A DNA stretch of 64,000 nt from Marinomonas primoryensis (GTDB taxonomy: Bacteria; Pseudomonadota; Gammaproteobacteria; Pseudomonadales; Marinomonadaceae): NCBI RefSeq assembly GCF_013372285.1, contig NZ_CP054301.1, forward strand, positions 1,412,001 through 1,476,000. Direction: 5' to 3'. Of the stretch, positions 48,426 to 57,124 are shown one piece after another. The stretch's first letter is position 1; every line of letters begins with the position of its first letter. The notes beneath the pieces are model-generated. The model had not been told where the DNA came from, made no database searches, and saw nothing but the letters and a program-made list of their open reading frames with translations. The position numbers and the translations under genes are program-made.

Positions 48426-48794
48426 TCAAATCAAAGAATCATCACTTCCCTCTATGTTATGGGCATCGACCATTAAACTATCGTCTTGGGCATTGTGTAC
48501 GCCACGAACCCATTTTCTACCAAGTAATTTCTTTTGGGCAGGCAAAGGTAGCTCGGTAAACTGTATTAAGCGCTTTTCTGATAGAAGATCGATTAAATCT
48601 TCTAAAATACGCATCATTTCACTGTCTGATTCAGACAGAATCTCTTGGGTACTGGTACTTGTCGCAGTGAATTTTTTTTCTAGTATGCTCGCAACCGACG
48701 GTTCATTTGGTGCGACTAATAGTGAATAGTCGTCTGACTGGGATGTGGCAACATCAATAATCTCACCATTTTCATTGATTTTTGCGTATAGCAT
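48426..48794 (-). CDS. Conserved acidic protein of unknown function next to lap genes
   Basis: This 122-aa protein starts MLYAKINENGEIID and has a helical middle (MMRILEDLIDLLSEKRLIQF) followed by TELPLPAQKKLLGRKWVRG. I recall short proteins with this ILEDLIDLLI...IRFTDLP pattern in pseudomonads, some labelled tryptophan synthase beta-like without basis. There is no signal or membrane segment. AAGGAAA precedes the ATG. It sits antisense between lapD and lapB. Confidence 0.72.
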   Translation of the reverse strand: MLYAKINENGEIIDVATSQSDDYSLLVAPNEPSVASILEKKFTATSTSTQEILSESDSEMMRILEDLIDLLSEKRLIQFTELPLPAQKKLLGRKWVRGVHNAQDDSLMVDAHNIEGSDDSLI

Positions 48795-48941
48795 ATTGAT
48801 TTCCTTAGATGTTTCAATTTGTAGTAAGGCGATTACTTCTCTTCACATACTACCTAATACACACTATTCTAAGCTATAGTTGTCGCCATTGTATTGTTGC
48901 TTTGTAAATCAGATTTTTGGTAGTTTAGGAGAAAAGAGGGT

Positions 48942-51230
48942 ATGTCTGACTCTGATCGTTCGGAACAGAATGCTTCGTCACCTGTAGAAAATGATTCTCA
49001 CGAAGAAAGTGAAATCATCAACGGATCTGACGAGGATATAATAGAAGAGCTAAACACAGAAGACTCTAAAGTGGATGACCTGCAATGGAAGACGCAAGGT
49101 GCGTCGTTAGAATACCCGAATCCACTGCTAGATTGCCTCGTGTTATTGAGTAAATACTTCCATAACCCCTATACAGCAGATGGCATTGCTGCCGGCTTGC
49201 CTATTACCGATAACGCGATGACGCCTGAACTTTTTCAGCGCGCTTCTCAACGTATAGGAATCAGCTCACGCTTTGTTAAGCGTGGTTTAAAGAAAATTCC
49301 AGATATGGTGCTTCCTACTGTACTTTTGTTGAAAGACAAACAAGCCTGTATTTTATTGGAAGTGGACAATGCGAAGGGGACAGCAAAGATACTTCGCCCC
49401 GAGTCTGGAGAAGGTGAGATAGTACTACCGCTGGCAGATCTTGATGAATCCTTTACCGGTTATTGTTTTTTTGTTCGTCCGTTGTATCAATTTGATAAAC
49501 GTTCTGAAAAAAGTGACGAAGAAGAGGGTAAAAAAGGCCATTGGTTTTGGGGGACCATCGTTGGTTCTTGGCGTATATACCGCGATGTCTTTATAGCCTC
49601 ATTACTCATCAATATTTTTGCAGTTGCTAGCCCGCTTTTTGTGATGAATGTGTATGATCGAGTTGTACCTAATAATGCGTTTGATACACTTTGGGTGTTG
49701 GCAATTGGTGCGGCTGTTGTCTACTTATTTGATTTTTTATTGCGAACACTAAGAGCCTATTTTATCGATATCGCGGGGAAAAAATCCGATATTTTGATAT
49801 CAGCCACCATTTTCGCCAAAGTCAGTAATATTACTATGGCGTCACGACCCAAATCTGTTGGTGCGTTTGCTAAAAACCTTCAAGAATTTGAAAGTATTCG
49901 TGACTTTATTACATCGGCTTCAATCACGACCTTAGTTGATATTCCTTTCATGTTCTTGATCATCGGCGTGATATGGCTTATAGGCGGCCCAGTTGGTTAT
50001 ATTCCGATTGTGACGATTGCATTGATCGTTTTATACAGCGTTATTATTCAAATACCGTTACGTCGCTCGATAGAAGAAGGTCAAAAAACAGCGTCGCAGA
50101 AAAATGCCGTCTTGATTGAAAGCCTTTATAACGCAGAAAGCGTTAAGCTTAATAACGCAGAAGGTGTGTTTCAAAAACAATGGGAAAATGCTGTAGGAAA
50201 TATTGCAGATTGGGGGGTGAAAACTCGTCAATTATCTCAGTCCTCTTCTTCTTTTGCGATGGTGGCTCAGCAGCTAACGACTGTGATCATTGTAATTGTT
50301 GGTGTCTATCAGATATCTGAAGGTAACATGAGTATGGGTGCCTTGGTTGCTGCCGTCATGTTAACGGGTCGAGCGCTCGGTCCAATGGCACAGGTCGCCA
50401 GTTTAGCGACGCGCTATAACCAAGCAAAATCGGCTTTTACTTCGCTTAATGAGATCATGGCCTCGCCGGTAGAAAAACCAGATAACGTTAAATTTGTTCA
50501 TCGGCCTTTGTTTAAAGGCGAATTTCAGTTTGAGGCGGTTAACTTTGCTTACCCTGACCAAGAACAAGCCGCAGTGAGTGCCATTAACATTAATATTAAG
50601 CAGGGCGAAAAAGTAGCCATTATCGGACGTATCGGTTCAGGTAAATCGACGCTTGGTAAATTGATGACAGGGCTTTATACGCCGGACAGTGGTGCGATAA
50701 GAATTGATGGTGTGGACTTGCGACAAGTTAATCCGACAGATTTACGTCGAAACATTGGTTCTGTTTCACAGGATGTTAGTTTATTTTATGGCTCCATCAA
50801 AGACAACATAGTAATGGGCGTTCCTTACATGGAAGACGAGGCCATTATTCGAGCGGCAGATCTGTCAGGCGTCTCTGAGTTTGCTAATCGAAAACCTAAT
50901 GGACTGGATAGCCTTGTTGGTGAACGTGGCGCGTTACTTTCTGGTGGCCAGCGTCAAAGCATTGCTATTGCAAGGGCGTTATTATTTAACCCACCTATTC
51001 TAATTTTGGACGAGCCGACAGCCTCAATGGACAATACGACCGAATCGAGAATGAAGCGTCGCTTAATCGAAGGGGTGAAAGAAAAGACTCTTATACTTAT
51101 TACACACAAGGCTTCTATGCTTGACATGGTTGACCGGATTATCGTAATGGATAACGGTCGCTTGATTGCTGATGGTCCAAAAGCGCAAGTACATGAAGCA
51201 CTTCGTCAAGGCAAGTTGAAGGTCAGCTAA
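48942..51230 (+). CDS. lapB: Type I secretion ATPase/permease LapB
   Basis: LapB powers export of the LapA adhesin through a type I secretion channel. The 762-aa protein has an acidic N-terminal tail, a C39-like domain without protease signature (LLDCLVLLSKYF), six membrane helices at about 215-490, and an ABC domain with Walker A IGRIGSGKSTLG, signature LLSGGQRQSIAIARAL, Walker B ILILDEPTASMD and the switch histidine ITHK. It is three bases from lapC. AGGAG precedes the ATG. Confidence 0.93.
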   Translation: MSDSDRSEQNASSPVENDSHEESEIINGSDEDIIEELNTEDSKVDDLQWKTQGASLEYPNPLLDCLVLLSKYFHNPYTADGIAAGLPITDNAMTPELFQRASQRIGISSRFVKRGLKKIPDMVLPTVLLLKDKQACILLEVDNAKGTAKILRPESGEGEIVLPLADLDESFTGYCFFVRPLYQFDKRSEKSDEEEGKKGHWFWGTIVGSWRIYRDVFIASLLINIFAVASPLFVMNVYDRVVPNNAFDTLWVLAIGAAVVYLFDFLLRTLRAYFIDIAGKKSDILISATIFAKVSNITMASRPKSVGAFAKNLQEFESIRDFITSASITTLVDIPFMFLIIGVIWLIGGPVGYIPIVTIALIVLYSVIIQIPLRRSIEEGQKTASQKNAVLIESLYNAESVKLNNAEGVFQKQWENAVGNIADWGVKTRQLSQSSSSFAMVAQQLTTVIIVIVGVYQISEGNMSMGALVAAVMLTGRALGPMAQVASLATRYNQAKSAFTSLNEIMASPVEKPDNVKFVHRPLFKGEFQFEAVNFAYPDQEQAAVSAININIKQGEKVAIIGRIGSGKSTLGKLMTGLYTPDSGAIRIDGVDLRQVNPTDLRRNIGSVSQDVSLFYGSIKDNIVMGVPYMEDEAIIRAADLSGVSEFANRKPNGLDSLVGERGALLSGGQRQSIAIARALLFNPPILILDEPTASMDNTTESRMKRRLIEGVKEKTLILITHKASMLDMVDRIIVMDNGRLIADGPKAQVHEALRQGKLKVS

Positions 51231-51232
51231 TT

Positions 51233-52564
51233 ATGAGTAAAAAATCCCCAATTTCACAAGATGACTTAGAATATTTGACGGACCGTAATGCGGCGTTAAT
51301 GCTTAAAACCCCTCGGGGCGGCAGGATTATTTTGTGGGTTATTTTTATTTTCGTCGCAGCTGCTTTGGTGTGGGCAAATTACACGGCATTGGATGAGGTT
51401 ACGGTTGGCGAAGGTAAAGTTATCCCCACCAGTCAAGTGCAGCAAATACAAAATCTTGAGGGCGGCATTCTAAAAGAAATCAATGTCAAAGTTGGCCAAG
51501 TTGTTGACAGTGGACAGGTTTTAATGACTATTGAAAACACGGAAGCGTTGTCGTCTTTACGAGAGCAGCAAGCGGAGTTTATCAACTTGCAAGTACGAGC
51601 TACTCGCCTGCAAGCGGAATCTTATAGCCTAATGCCTGAATTTGATGCGGACGCTAAGGAAAAATACCCTCTAGTCGTCAATCGAGAATTAGATTTATAC
51701 AATAGTCGATTAGAATCTTTGCGTACTAACCAAGCGAGTTTTCAGCAGCAAATTGAGCAAAGAAAACAAGAGATTGTTGAGCAACAAGCAAAGTTAGACA
51801 ACTTAAAACAGAGCTATGTATTTTCGAAAGAAGAACTGGATTTAACGCGTCCAGCCTTTGAGCAGGGTGCTGTTTCTAGAGTTGAGCTATTGCAACTTGA
51901 GCGTCAAGTGAATCAGTTGCAAGGGGATTTGGAGGCGACTCAATTAGCGATTCCTCGCGCTCGTTCCGCACTGAAAGAAGCACAAAGTAATTTAGCAGAG
52001 AGCGATGCACAGTTTCGCGCGGAGGCTCAGGAGGACTTAACGGGCGTAAAAAGTAAGTTAGATCAGCTTAAAGAAGTCAGTGTCTCACTTGAAGACAAAG
52101 TTTCCAGAACGCAAGTTCGATCCGTGCTGAAAGGGATTGTAAAACAAATTCAGTTAAATACCGTCGGTGGGGTTATTAAGCCTGGTATGAATTTGATGGA
52201 AATTGTACCCATTGAAGACTCTTTGTTGATTGAGGCGAAAGTTCGCCCTGAAAATATTGGCTTTATTAAGCCGGGCCTTAGTGCTGTGGTGAAACTTTCC
52301 GCTTATGATTTTGCTATTTTTGGCGGTTTGCATAGCACGGTGGAAAATATCAGCGCGGACACTATTCTTGATGAAGAAGGAAATAGCTTTTTTTTAGTCA
52401 GAGTTAGAACCGATAAAAACTATCTAGGGACAAAGCAGGCCCCGTTGCCGGTTATCCCAGGTATGCAAGCAACGGTAGATATTATTACAGGTAAAAAGAC
52501 GTTATTGGATTACTTGCTAAAACCTATCTTAAAAGCCCAGCAAAATGCGCTTCGTGAGCGGTAA
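51233..52564 (+). CDS. lapC: Membrane-fusion protein LapC (HlyD family)
   Basis: LapC bridges LapB to the outer-membrane channel. The 443-aa protein has one N-terminal membrane helix (IILWVIFIFVAAALVWANY), a split biotinyl-lipoyl domain (GKVIPTSQVQQIQNLEGG and later VRSVLKGIVKQIQ), a long coiled coil at about 120-290 and the HlyD C-terminal beta domain (IKPGLSAVVKLSAYDF). The outer-membrane partner LapE is not in the window. Confidence 0.93.
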   Translation: MSKKSPISQDDLEYLTDRNAALMLKTPRGGRIILWVIFIFVAAALVWANYTALDEVTVGEGKVIPTSQVQQIQNLEGGILKEINVKVGQVVDSGQVLMTIENTEALSSLREQQAEFINLQVRATRLQAESYSLMPEFDADAKEKYPLVVNRELDLYNSRLESLRTNQASFQQQIEQRKQEIVEQQAKLDNLKQSYVFSKEELDLTRPAFEQGAVSRVELLQLERQVNQLQGDLEATQLAIPRARSALKEAQSNLAESDAQFRAEAQEDLTGVKSKLDQLKEVSVSLEDKVSRTQVRSVLKGIVKQIQLNTVGGVIKPGMNLMEIVPIEDSLLIEAKVRPENIGFIKPGLSAVVKLSAYDFAIFGGLHSTVENISADTILDEEGNSFFLVRVRTDKNYLGTKQAPLPVIPGMQATVDIITGKKTLLDYLLKPILKAQQNALRER

Positions 52565-52592
52565 TTACAAAAAATACTTTAGGAATGCTAAC

Positions 52593-52624
52593 GAGTAACA
52601 AATGTTAACACTCTAGTTTTTTTT
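52593..52624 (+). terminator. Possible weak terminator after lapC
   Basis: GAGT/ACTC arms and an inner AACA/TGTT pair with a three-base bulge are followed by about eight T residues. The stem is weak, so read-through into the next gene is possible. Confidence 0.45.
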
Positions 52625-52669
52625 ACTGGTTAAAATATCCAAATTGCACTTGATAAGGCGAGATTCATT

Positions 52670-53305
52670 TTGAAAATTTTGTGTTGGAGTACCGACCAAG
52701 CCGTATGGAAGCACTGGAGTCAAGTGATCAGTGCTGATATATCATTGGTTCGTGTCGAGGCGTTAGGTGATGTATACGAAACGCTTCAAACGACGTCGTC
52801 AGAATTCAAATACTGTTTTATTTTTTTAGAAGATAAGTCGTTTTCGAAAAAGGTTGAGGATGTGGTTGCATTACGTTCCGTTTTTCCACATCAAAAAATC
52901 ATTGTGTTTCCGAATCAAACGAGCCAAGCCGCCGCGTTAAGGCTCTTCTCTGTTGGTGTGAGTGGGCAATGTGCGCCTTATATTGGTAAAGATCAGTTGG
53001 ATCTTGTGTTGTCTGTTGTTGACTCTGGTGAAATTTGGGGTGGAAAAATATTTATTCAGCAGCTTATTCAGCAGTCTGCAACCACGGCACAGGTTAATGA
53101 AAGTGAGTTGGAAGACTTATCTGAGCGTGAGTTGAGCGTGGCTCAATATATAGCGAAAGGATGGTCGAATAAGAAAATTGCTCTTGAAATGGACATTACC
53201 GAGCGTACGGTAAAAGCACATTTAACGTCAATTTTCAAAAAAACAAATACAAAAGACCGACTAGCTTTAGCATTGTTGGCGCAGAGTTATTACTCTGTGC
53301 TTTAA
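52670..53305 (+). CDS. LuxR-type regulator with atypical receiver
   Basis: This 211-aa protein ends in a LuxR/FixJ helix-turn-helix (about 145-205: LSERELSVAQYIAKGWSNKKIALEMDI-type pattern, seen as LSERELSVAQ and IALEMDITERTVKAHL). The N-terminal part has receiver-like length but lacks the usual acidic pair, and the region of the phosphoacceptor reads CFIFLEDKSF, with no conserved lysine further on. It may work without phosphorylation. The TTG start has AAGGCGAGA upstream. It lies 105 bp after lapC, behind a weak terminator, and may control the lap genes; that is a guess from position. Confidence 0.8.
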   Translation: MKILCWSTDQAVWKHWSQVISADISLVRVEALGDVYETLQTTSSEFKYCFIFLEDKSFSKKVEDVVALRSVFPHQKIIVFPNQTSQAAALRLFSVGVSGQCAPYIGKDQLDLVLSVVDSGEIWGGKIFIQQLIQQSATTAQVNESELEDLSERELSVAQYIAKGWSNKKIALEMDITERTVKAHLTSIFKKTNTKDRLALALLAQSYYSVL

Positions 53306-53390
53306 TTTAGTTCTTATTGAGTTGTGCTCCGCACTGCTTTCGTTCGTTATTCCTCTTATTTTTTTTCCTTTACCGTTGTATTCACTATAG

Positions 53391-53413
53391 AGCTCCTCTA
53401 ACAGGGGCTTTTA
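53391..53413 (+). terminator. Intrinsic terminator after the LuxR-type gene
   Basis: A 7-bp stem AGCTCCT/AGGGGCT with one wobble pair and a 5-base loop is followed by TTTTA. Confidence 0.6.
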
Positions 53414-53446
53414 CTATCTATTTATCTTTAATTCTCGTGTATCGAA

Positions 53447-53463
53447 ATGGCGCATATTTTGCA
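53447..53463 (+). promoter_or_regulatory. Sigma-54 promoter of nasTS
   Basis: TGGC and TTGCA with the exact GG-N10-GC spacing (GG at 53449-53450, GC at 53461-53462) predict a sigma-54 start near 53474, about 30 bases before nasT. No NtrC site is clear. Confidence 0.7.
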
Positions 53464-53504
53464 GCACCTTTAAATGTATTTTTACGTTTTTAAGAGAGTG
53501 CACC

Positions 53505-54110
53505 ATGTCTGCGCCCCCGGTAAAAGAGTTAACAGTGATGCTTGTTGATAATGAGCCAGCCAGAGCTGCTATTGTTGAGCAAGCGATGATGGATAGCGGT
53601 TATCGCGTTATTAGACGCCTTGATAATGCCAAAAATCTGACCGAAGCAGTAACCAAATTTCAACCTGATATGGTCATTATTGATATCGAATCCCCTGATC
53701 GAGATGTGTTGGAAAATATGTCTCGACTCACTCAAAATAATCCTCGTCCCATCGTGATGTTTGCTGAAGAAGATGACTCTCATCATGTTGAAGCGGCTAT
53801 AAGGGCAGGTGTTAGTGCTTATGTTGTAGACGGTGTAAAAAGAGGCAGTGTCAAAGCCATACTGCAAGTTGCGATTGCCAGATTTCGTGAATTTCATGCG
53901 CTCCGTTCTGAATTAGAGACGGTGAAAAGTCAGCTTGAAGATAGAAAATTGATAGACAAAGCGAAAGGCTTGATTATGAAGCATCAAAAATGTGATGAGC
54001 CTGCTGCTTATCAAGCCCTTAGAAAGCTGGCGATGGATCGCAGTCAGCGTATGACCGACGTTGCTCGAAATATCATATCGGTGATGGAATTAATGGGAGG
54101 TTCAAAGTGA
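53505..54110 (+). CDS. nasT: ANTAR-domain antiterminator NasT
   Basis: NasT binds paired hairpins in nitrate-assimilation leader RNAs and stops transcription termination. The 201-aa protein has a receiver domain (about 8-125, with D15 and the phosphoacceptor position D60 in VIIDIESPD), a coiled-coil linker (about 128-150) and a C-terminal ANTAR domain (KLIDKAKGLIMKHQKCDEP, then a Y-x-x-L-R-K pattern). Its last bases overlap the nasS start, as expected for two proteins that form a complex. Targets are visible upstream of nrtA and perhaps nasA. Confidence 0.95.
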   Translation: MSAPPVKELTVMLVDNEPARAAIVEQAMMDSGYRVIRRLDNAKNLTEAVTKFQPDMVIIDIESPDRDVLENMSRLTQNNPRPIVMFAEEDDSHHVEAAIRAGVSAYVVDGVKRGSVKAILQVAIARFREFHALRSELETVKSQLEDRKLIDKAKGLIMKHQKCDEPAAYQALRKLAMDRSQRMTDVARNIISVMELMGGSK

Positions 54111-55297
54111 ACCTAAATAAACCAATGAACATTATTCTTAATAGCGAGCCTGTCCGGGTGGGTTTTATCCCATTAATTGATTGCGCCCCTTTTGTTATTG
54201 CTCACGAAAAAGGCTTCTTCACTCAGGAAGGGGTTGAGGTTGTTCTTTCTAAAGAAGCCTCTTGGGCTAGTATCCGGGATAAAGTTGCGTTCAATTTACT
54301 GGACGGTGCACACATGTTGGCGTCTATGCCAATTGCGGCCAGTTTAGGTATTGGTACGATTAAAACCGCCATGCAAACCAGTTTTACCGTTAGTCATAAT
54401 GGCAATGGCATTACGATTGGCAATGATTTGTATAAACAGCTTCAGAAATACGCTAATTCATCTACTGAGATTCGTTCCGGTGTTGCATTAAAACGATTCA
54501 TAAACAGTCGTGAGCCGCAATCTGAGCCACTGCGTTTTGCGATGGTTTACCCTTACTCTTCTCATAATTATCAATTGAGAGATTGGCTTGGTTGTGCGGG
54601 AATTGATTCAGACAAAGATGTTCAGATTATTGTTGTCCCACCGGTAAAAATGGTGGATAGCCTAAAAAAGGGTGAAATAGATGGCTATTGTGTTGGCGAG
54701 CCTTGGAACAGTCTTGCGGTAGAGCAAGGCGCCGGTCATATGCTGGTTACTGGCTATGAAATTTGGGGGAGCACGCCGGAAAAAGTATTTGGTGTGAATT
54801 CTATCTGGGCAGAGACAAATCCACAGATTCATCTTGCAATGATTCGAGCGTTAGAGAAAGCCTGTACTTGGGTGGATGAGCCCGAAAATCGAACCGAGCT
54901 CTTGAATATATTAAGCCATCCAGATTATCTGAATTGCACCATGGAGCAGTTGGTTTATGGGTTTGGTTCAATTAAGCCGAAAGGGCAGTTTGATTGGCCG
55001 ATGGAAGCGTATCAGCGCTTTTCGGGTCACGAAACCAATAAGCCTTTACCCAGTTATGCTTTGTGGATTATGGCGCAGATGTATCGTTGGCAGCAATTAA
55101 CTCAAGTAACTTCAATTAATCATGTGGCAGAGCAAGTGTATCGACAAGACCTTTATTACCAAGCGTTAGGACTTGAGGTTGAACGGGATGATTCGTGGCG
55201 TTTATCTACTCAAGAAGAGTCAGAATGGTTTGGTTCGGTAGCGTGCGGGAAAATTCGTTTACACCCAGATGGCATATTGAAAGGGTTTGTTAAATAA
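54107..55297 (+). CDS. nasS: Nitrate sensor NasS
   Basis: NasS is a cytosolic relative of the nitrate-binding protein NrtA. Without nitrate it holds NasT inactive; nitrate binding frees NasT. The 396-aa protein has the NrtA/CmpA pattern ([50 protein letters not shown]) but no signal peptide, which separates it from the transport protein 350 bp downstream. The GTG start overlaps the nasT stop; ATG at 54125 is an alternative. Confidence 0.94.
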   Translation: MNLNKPMNIILNSEPVRVGFIPLIDCAPFVIAHEKGFFTQEGVEVVLSKEASWASIRDKVAFNLLDGAHMLASMPIAASLGIGTIKTAMQTSFTVSHNGNGITIGNDLYKQLQKYANSSTEIRSGVALKRFINSREPQSEPLRFAMVYPYSSHNYQLRDWLGCAGIDSDKDVQIIVVPPVKMVDSLKKGEIDGYCVGEPWNSLAVEQGAGHMLVTGYEIWGSTPEKVFGVNSIWAETNPQIHLAMIRALEKACTWVDEPENRTELLNILSHPDYLNCTMEQLVYGFGSIKPKGQFDWPMEAYQRFSGHETNKPLPSYALWIMAQMYRWQQLTQVTSINHVAEQVYRQDLYYQALGLEVERDDSWRLSTQEESEWFGSVACGKIRLHPDGILKGFVK

Positions 55298-55419
55298 CGT
55301 GTCTTTTTATAGTGCGCCGCGCATAGAAATAGGGCGTAAGCGACGGTGGTTCATGTTATACGTGCTTATAAAAGTAAAAAATTTGAATAAAAACCAATAA
55401 AATCAGTGTCTTATTTTTA

Positions 55420-55436
55420 TTGGCACGCCGTATGCT
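55420..55436 (+). promoter_or_regulatory. Sigma-54 promoter of the nrt-nir operon
   Basis: TTGGCACG and ATGCT have the correct GG-N10-GC spacing (55422-55423 and 55434-55435), a close match to the -24/-12 consensus, with a start expected near 55447. The 347-bp gap between nasS and nrtA otherwise holds only the leader elements listed next. A very imperfect NtrC-like palindrome at 55350-55366 is not convincing. Confidence 0.82.
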
Positions 55437-55504
55437 TTATTTTAGAAATAAGGTTAAATATATAGAACTTACTGTATGTTTTTCGAATTTACATCTTGGT
55501 GAAA

Positions 55505-55559
55505 TGAGCAACGATGCTTAATTTTTACCCACATTACAGATAGTTCAATGTAGAACTAT
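55505..55559 (+). promoter_or_regulatory. ANTAR-type double hairpin in the nrtA leader
   Basis: Hairpin 1 (55505-55520) has stem TGAGC/GCTTA and hexaloop AACGAT. Hairpin 2 (55540-55559) has a 7-bp stem ATAGTTC/GAACTAT and hexaloop AATGTA. Both loops have A at position 1 and G at position 4, the known recognition features for ANTAR proteins. They lie between the predicted start site and the leader terminator, so NasT binding should allow read-through. Confidence 0.8.
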
Positions 55560-55570
55560 TTATGAATGGC

Positions 55571-55617
55571 AAAGGCGCCTGTGAACACATTTTTGTGATT
55601 CACATGCGCCTTTTTTT
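55571..55617 (+). terminator. Leader terminator before nrtA
   Basis: AAAGGCGC/GCGCCTTT arms with inner TGTGAA/TTCACA pairs form a long hairpin ending in seven T residues, 28 bases before the nrtA start codon. Its position inside the leader marks it as an attenuator, not a gene end. Confidence 0.88.
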
Positions 55618-55644
55618 GTTTTTATCACTTTTCTAACGCGGAGC

Positions 55645-57060
55645 ATGGCTATGACTATGAGATCTTTTAAAGCGGCTTTATCTTTGTCGACAGCAGCATC
55701 TACCACTAAAAAAGCAGGACTGTCTCTATTGGTTGGTTCTGTACTTTTTTCCGGTATGGCTCAGGCTGAGCTTGGTTATCCAGAAAAAGAAGAGCTGAAA
55801 TTTGGCTTTATCAAATTGACGGATATGGCGCCGTTGGCGATTGCCTACGAAAAGGGTTACTTCGAAGATGAAGGTTTGTACGTCACGCTAGAAGCTCAGG
55901 CTAATTGGAAGGTTTTGCTAGATAGAGTTATTGACGGGCAGCTTGATGGAGCACATATGTTGGCGGGGCAGCCTCTGGGCGCGACGATTGGCTACGGTAC
56001 TAAAGCACACATTGTTACCGCTTTTAGCATGGACTTAAACGGTAACGGCATTACTGTTTCCAATGATGTTTGGGCTGAAATGAAAAAGAACATTCCACAT
56101 GATGCCGATGGAAAACCCGTTCATCCAATCAGTGCGAGTGCTTTAAAACCTGTTGTTGATGGTTATAAAGCAGAAGGTAAACCTTTCAAAATGGGGATGG
56201 TTTTCCCCGTCTCTACCCATAACTATGAGTTGCGTTATTGGTTAGCCGCTGGTGGTATTCACCCTGGTTACTATGCACCAGCGAAAGGCGACACGAGTGG
56301 TCAGATTAATGCTGATGCTTTGCTTTCTGTAACGCCGCCACCACAAATGCCAGCCACGATGGAAGCCGGAACGATCCATGGCTACTGCGTAGGTGAGCCT
56401 TGGAACCAGCAAGCCGTCTTTAAAGGCATTGGTGTTCCAGTGATTACCGATTACGAGATTTGGAAAAATAACCCAGAAAAAGTATTCGGTGTGAGCAGTG
56501 ATTGGGCTGAAGAAAATCCAAACACACACATTCGTGTCGTAAAGGCGATGATTCGAGCGGCTAAATGGCTAGACGAAAATAACAATGCAAACCGCCCAGA
56601 AGCGGTCGAAATCTTATCTCGTAGTGATTATGTCGGTGCGGATTACGATGTTATCGCCAACAGTATGACAGGGACTTTTGAATACGAAAAAGGCGATAAG
56701 CGCGATGTGCCTGACTTCAACGTCTTCTTCCGCCATCACGCGACTTACCCTTACTACAGTGATGCAATCTGGTACCTAACGCAAATGCGTCGTTGGGGGC
56801 AAATTGCCGAGCCGAAATCAGACGAGTGGTTTATGAAGACGGCGAAAGAGGTTTATCGTCCAGATATTTATGCTCAAGCGGCTAAAACGTTAATTGAAGA
56901 TGGTCTGATGACAGCGTCTGAGTTTCCTGACTTTGATAAAGAAGATGGATTTAAAGCACCACAAAGCGAGTTTATAGATGGTGTTACCTATGACGGCAAG
57001 CATCCTAATGATTACCTGAAAAGTTTTAAAATTGGCTTGAAAGGCGACGATCAAATATAA
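55645..57060 (+). CDS. nrtA: Nitrate ABC transporter substrate-binding protein
   Basis: NrtA binds nitrate in the periplasm for uptake. The 471-aa protein has a long export signal ending near AQA|EL (about residue 45), then the NrtA domain: [50 protein letters not shown] and [12 protein letters not shown]. It is the first gene after the attenuator. ATG at 55645 is used; 55651 and 55657 are also possible starts. Confidence 0.95.
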   Translation: MAMTMRSFKAALSLSTAASTTKKAGLSLLVGSVLFSGMAQAELGYPEKEELKFGFIKLTDMAPLAIAYEKGYFEDEGLYVTLEAQANWKVLLDRVIDGQLDGAHMLAGQPLGATIGYGTKAHIVTAFSMDLNGNGITVSNDVWAEMKKNIPHDADGKPVHPISASALKPVVDGYKAEGKPFKMGMVFPVSTHNYELRYWLAAGGIHPGYYAPAKGDTSGQINADALLSVTPPPQMPATMEAGTIHGYCVGEPWNQQAVFKGIGVPVITDYEIWKNNPEKVFGVSSDWAEENPNTHIRVVKAMIRAAKWLDENNNANRPEAVEILSRSDYVGADYDVIANSMTGTFEYEKGDKRDVPDFNVFFRHHATYPYYSDAIWYLTQMRRWGQIAEPKSDEWFMKTAKEVYRPDIYAQAAKTLIEDGLMTASEFPDFDKEDGFKAPQSEFIDGVTYDGKHPNDYLKSFKIGLKGDDQI

Positions 57061-57124
57061 GTCAAGTGAATACCAAGGCGGCTAATAGGTCGCCTTATTC
57101 GTCAAATTGAGTGAGAAAAGATTT

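Noticed and set aside
54107..55297. NasS as a second nitrate transport binding protein
   Set aside because: It has no signal peptide and is coupled to nasT by overlap, which fits the cytosolic sensor.
55350..55366. NtrC-like palindrome upstream of the nrtA promoter
   Set aside because: Only about 7 of 12 consensus bases match, too few to call a site.
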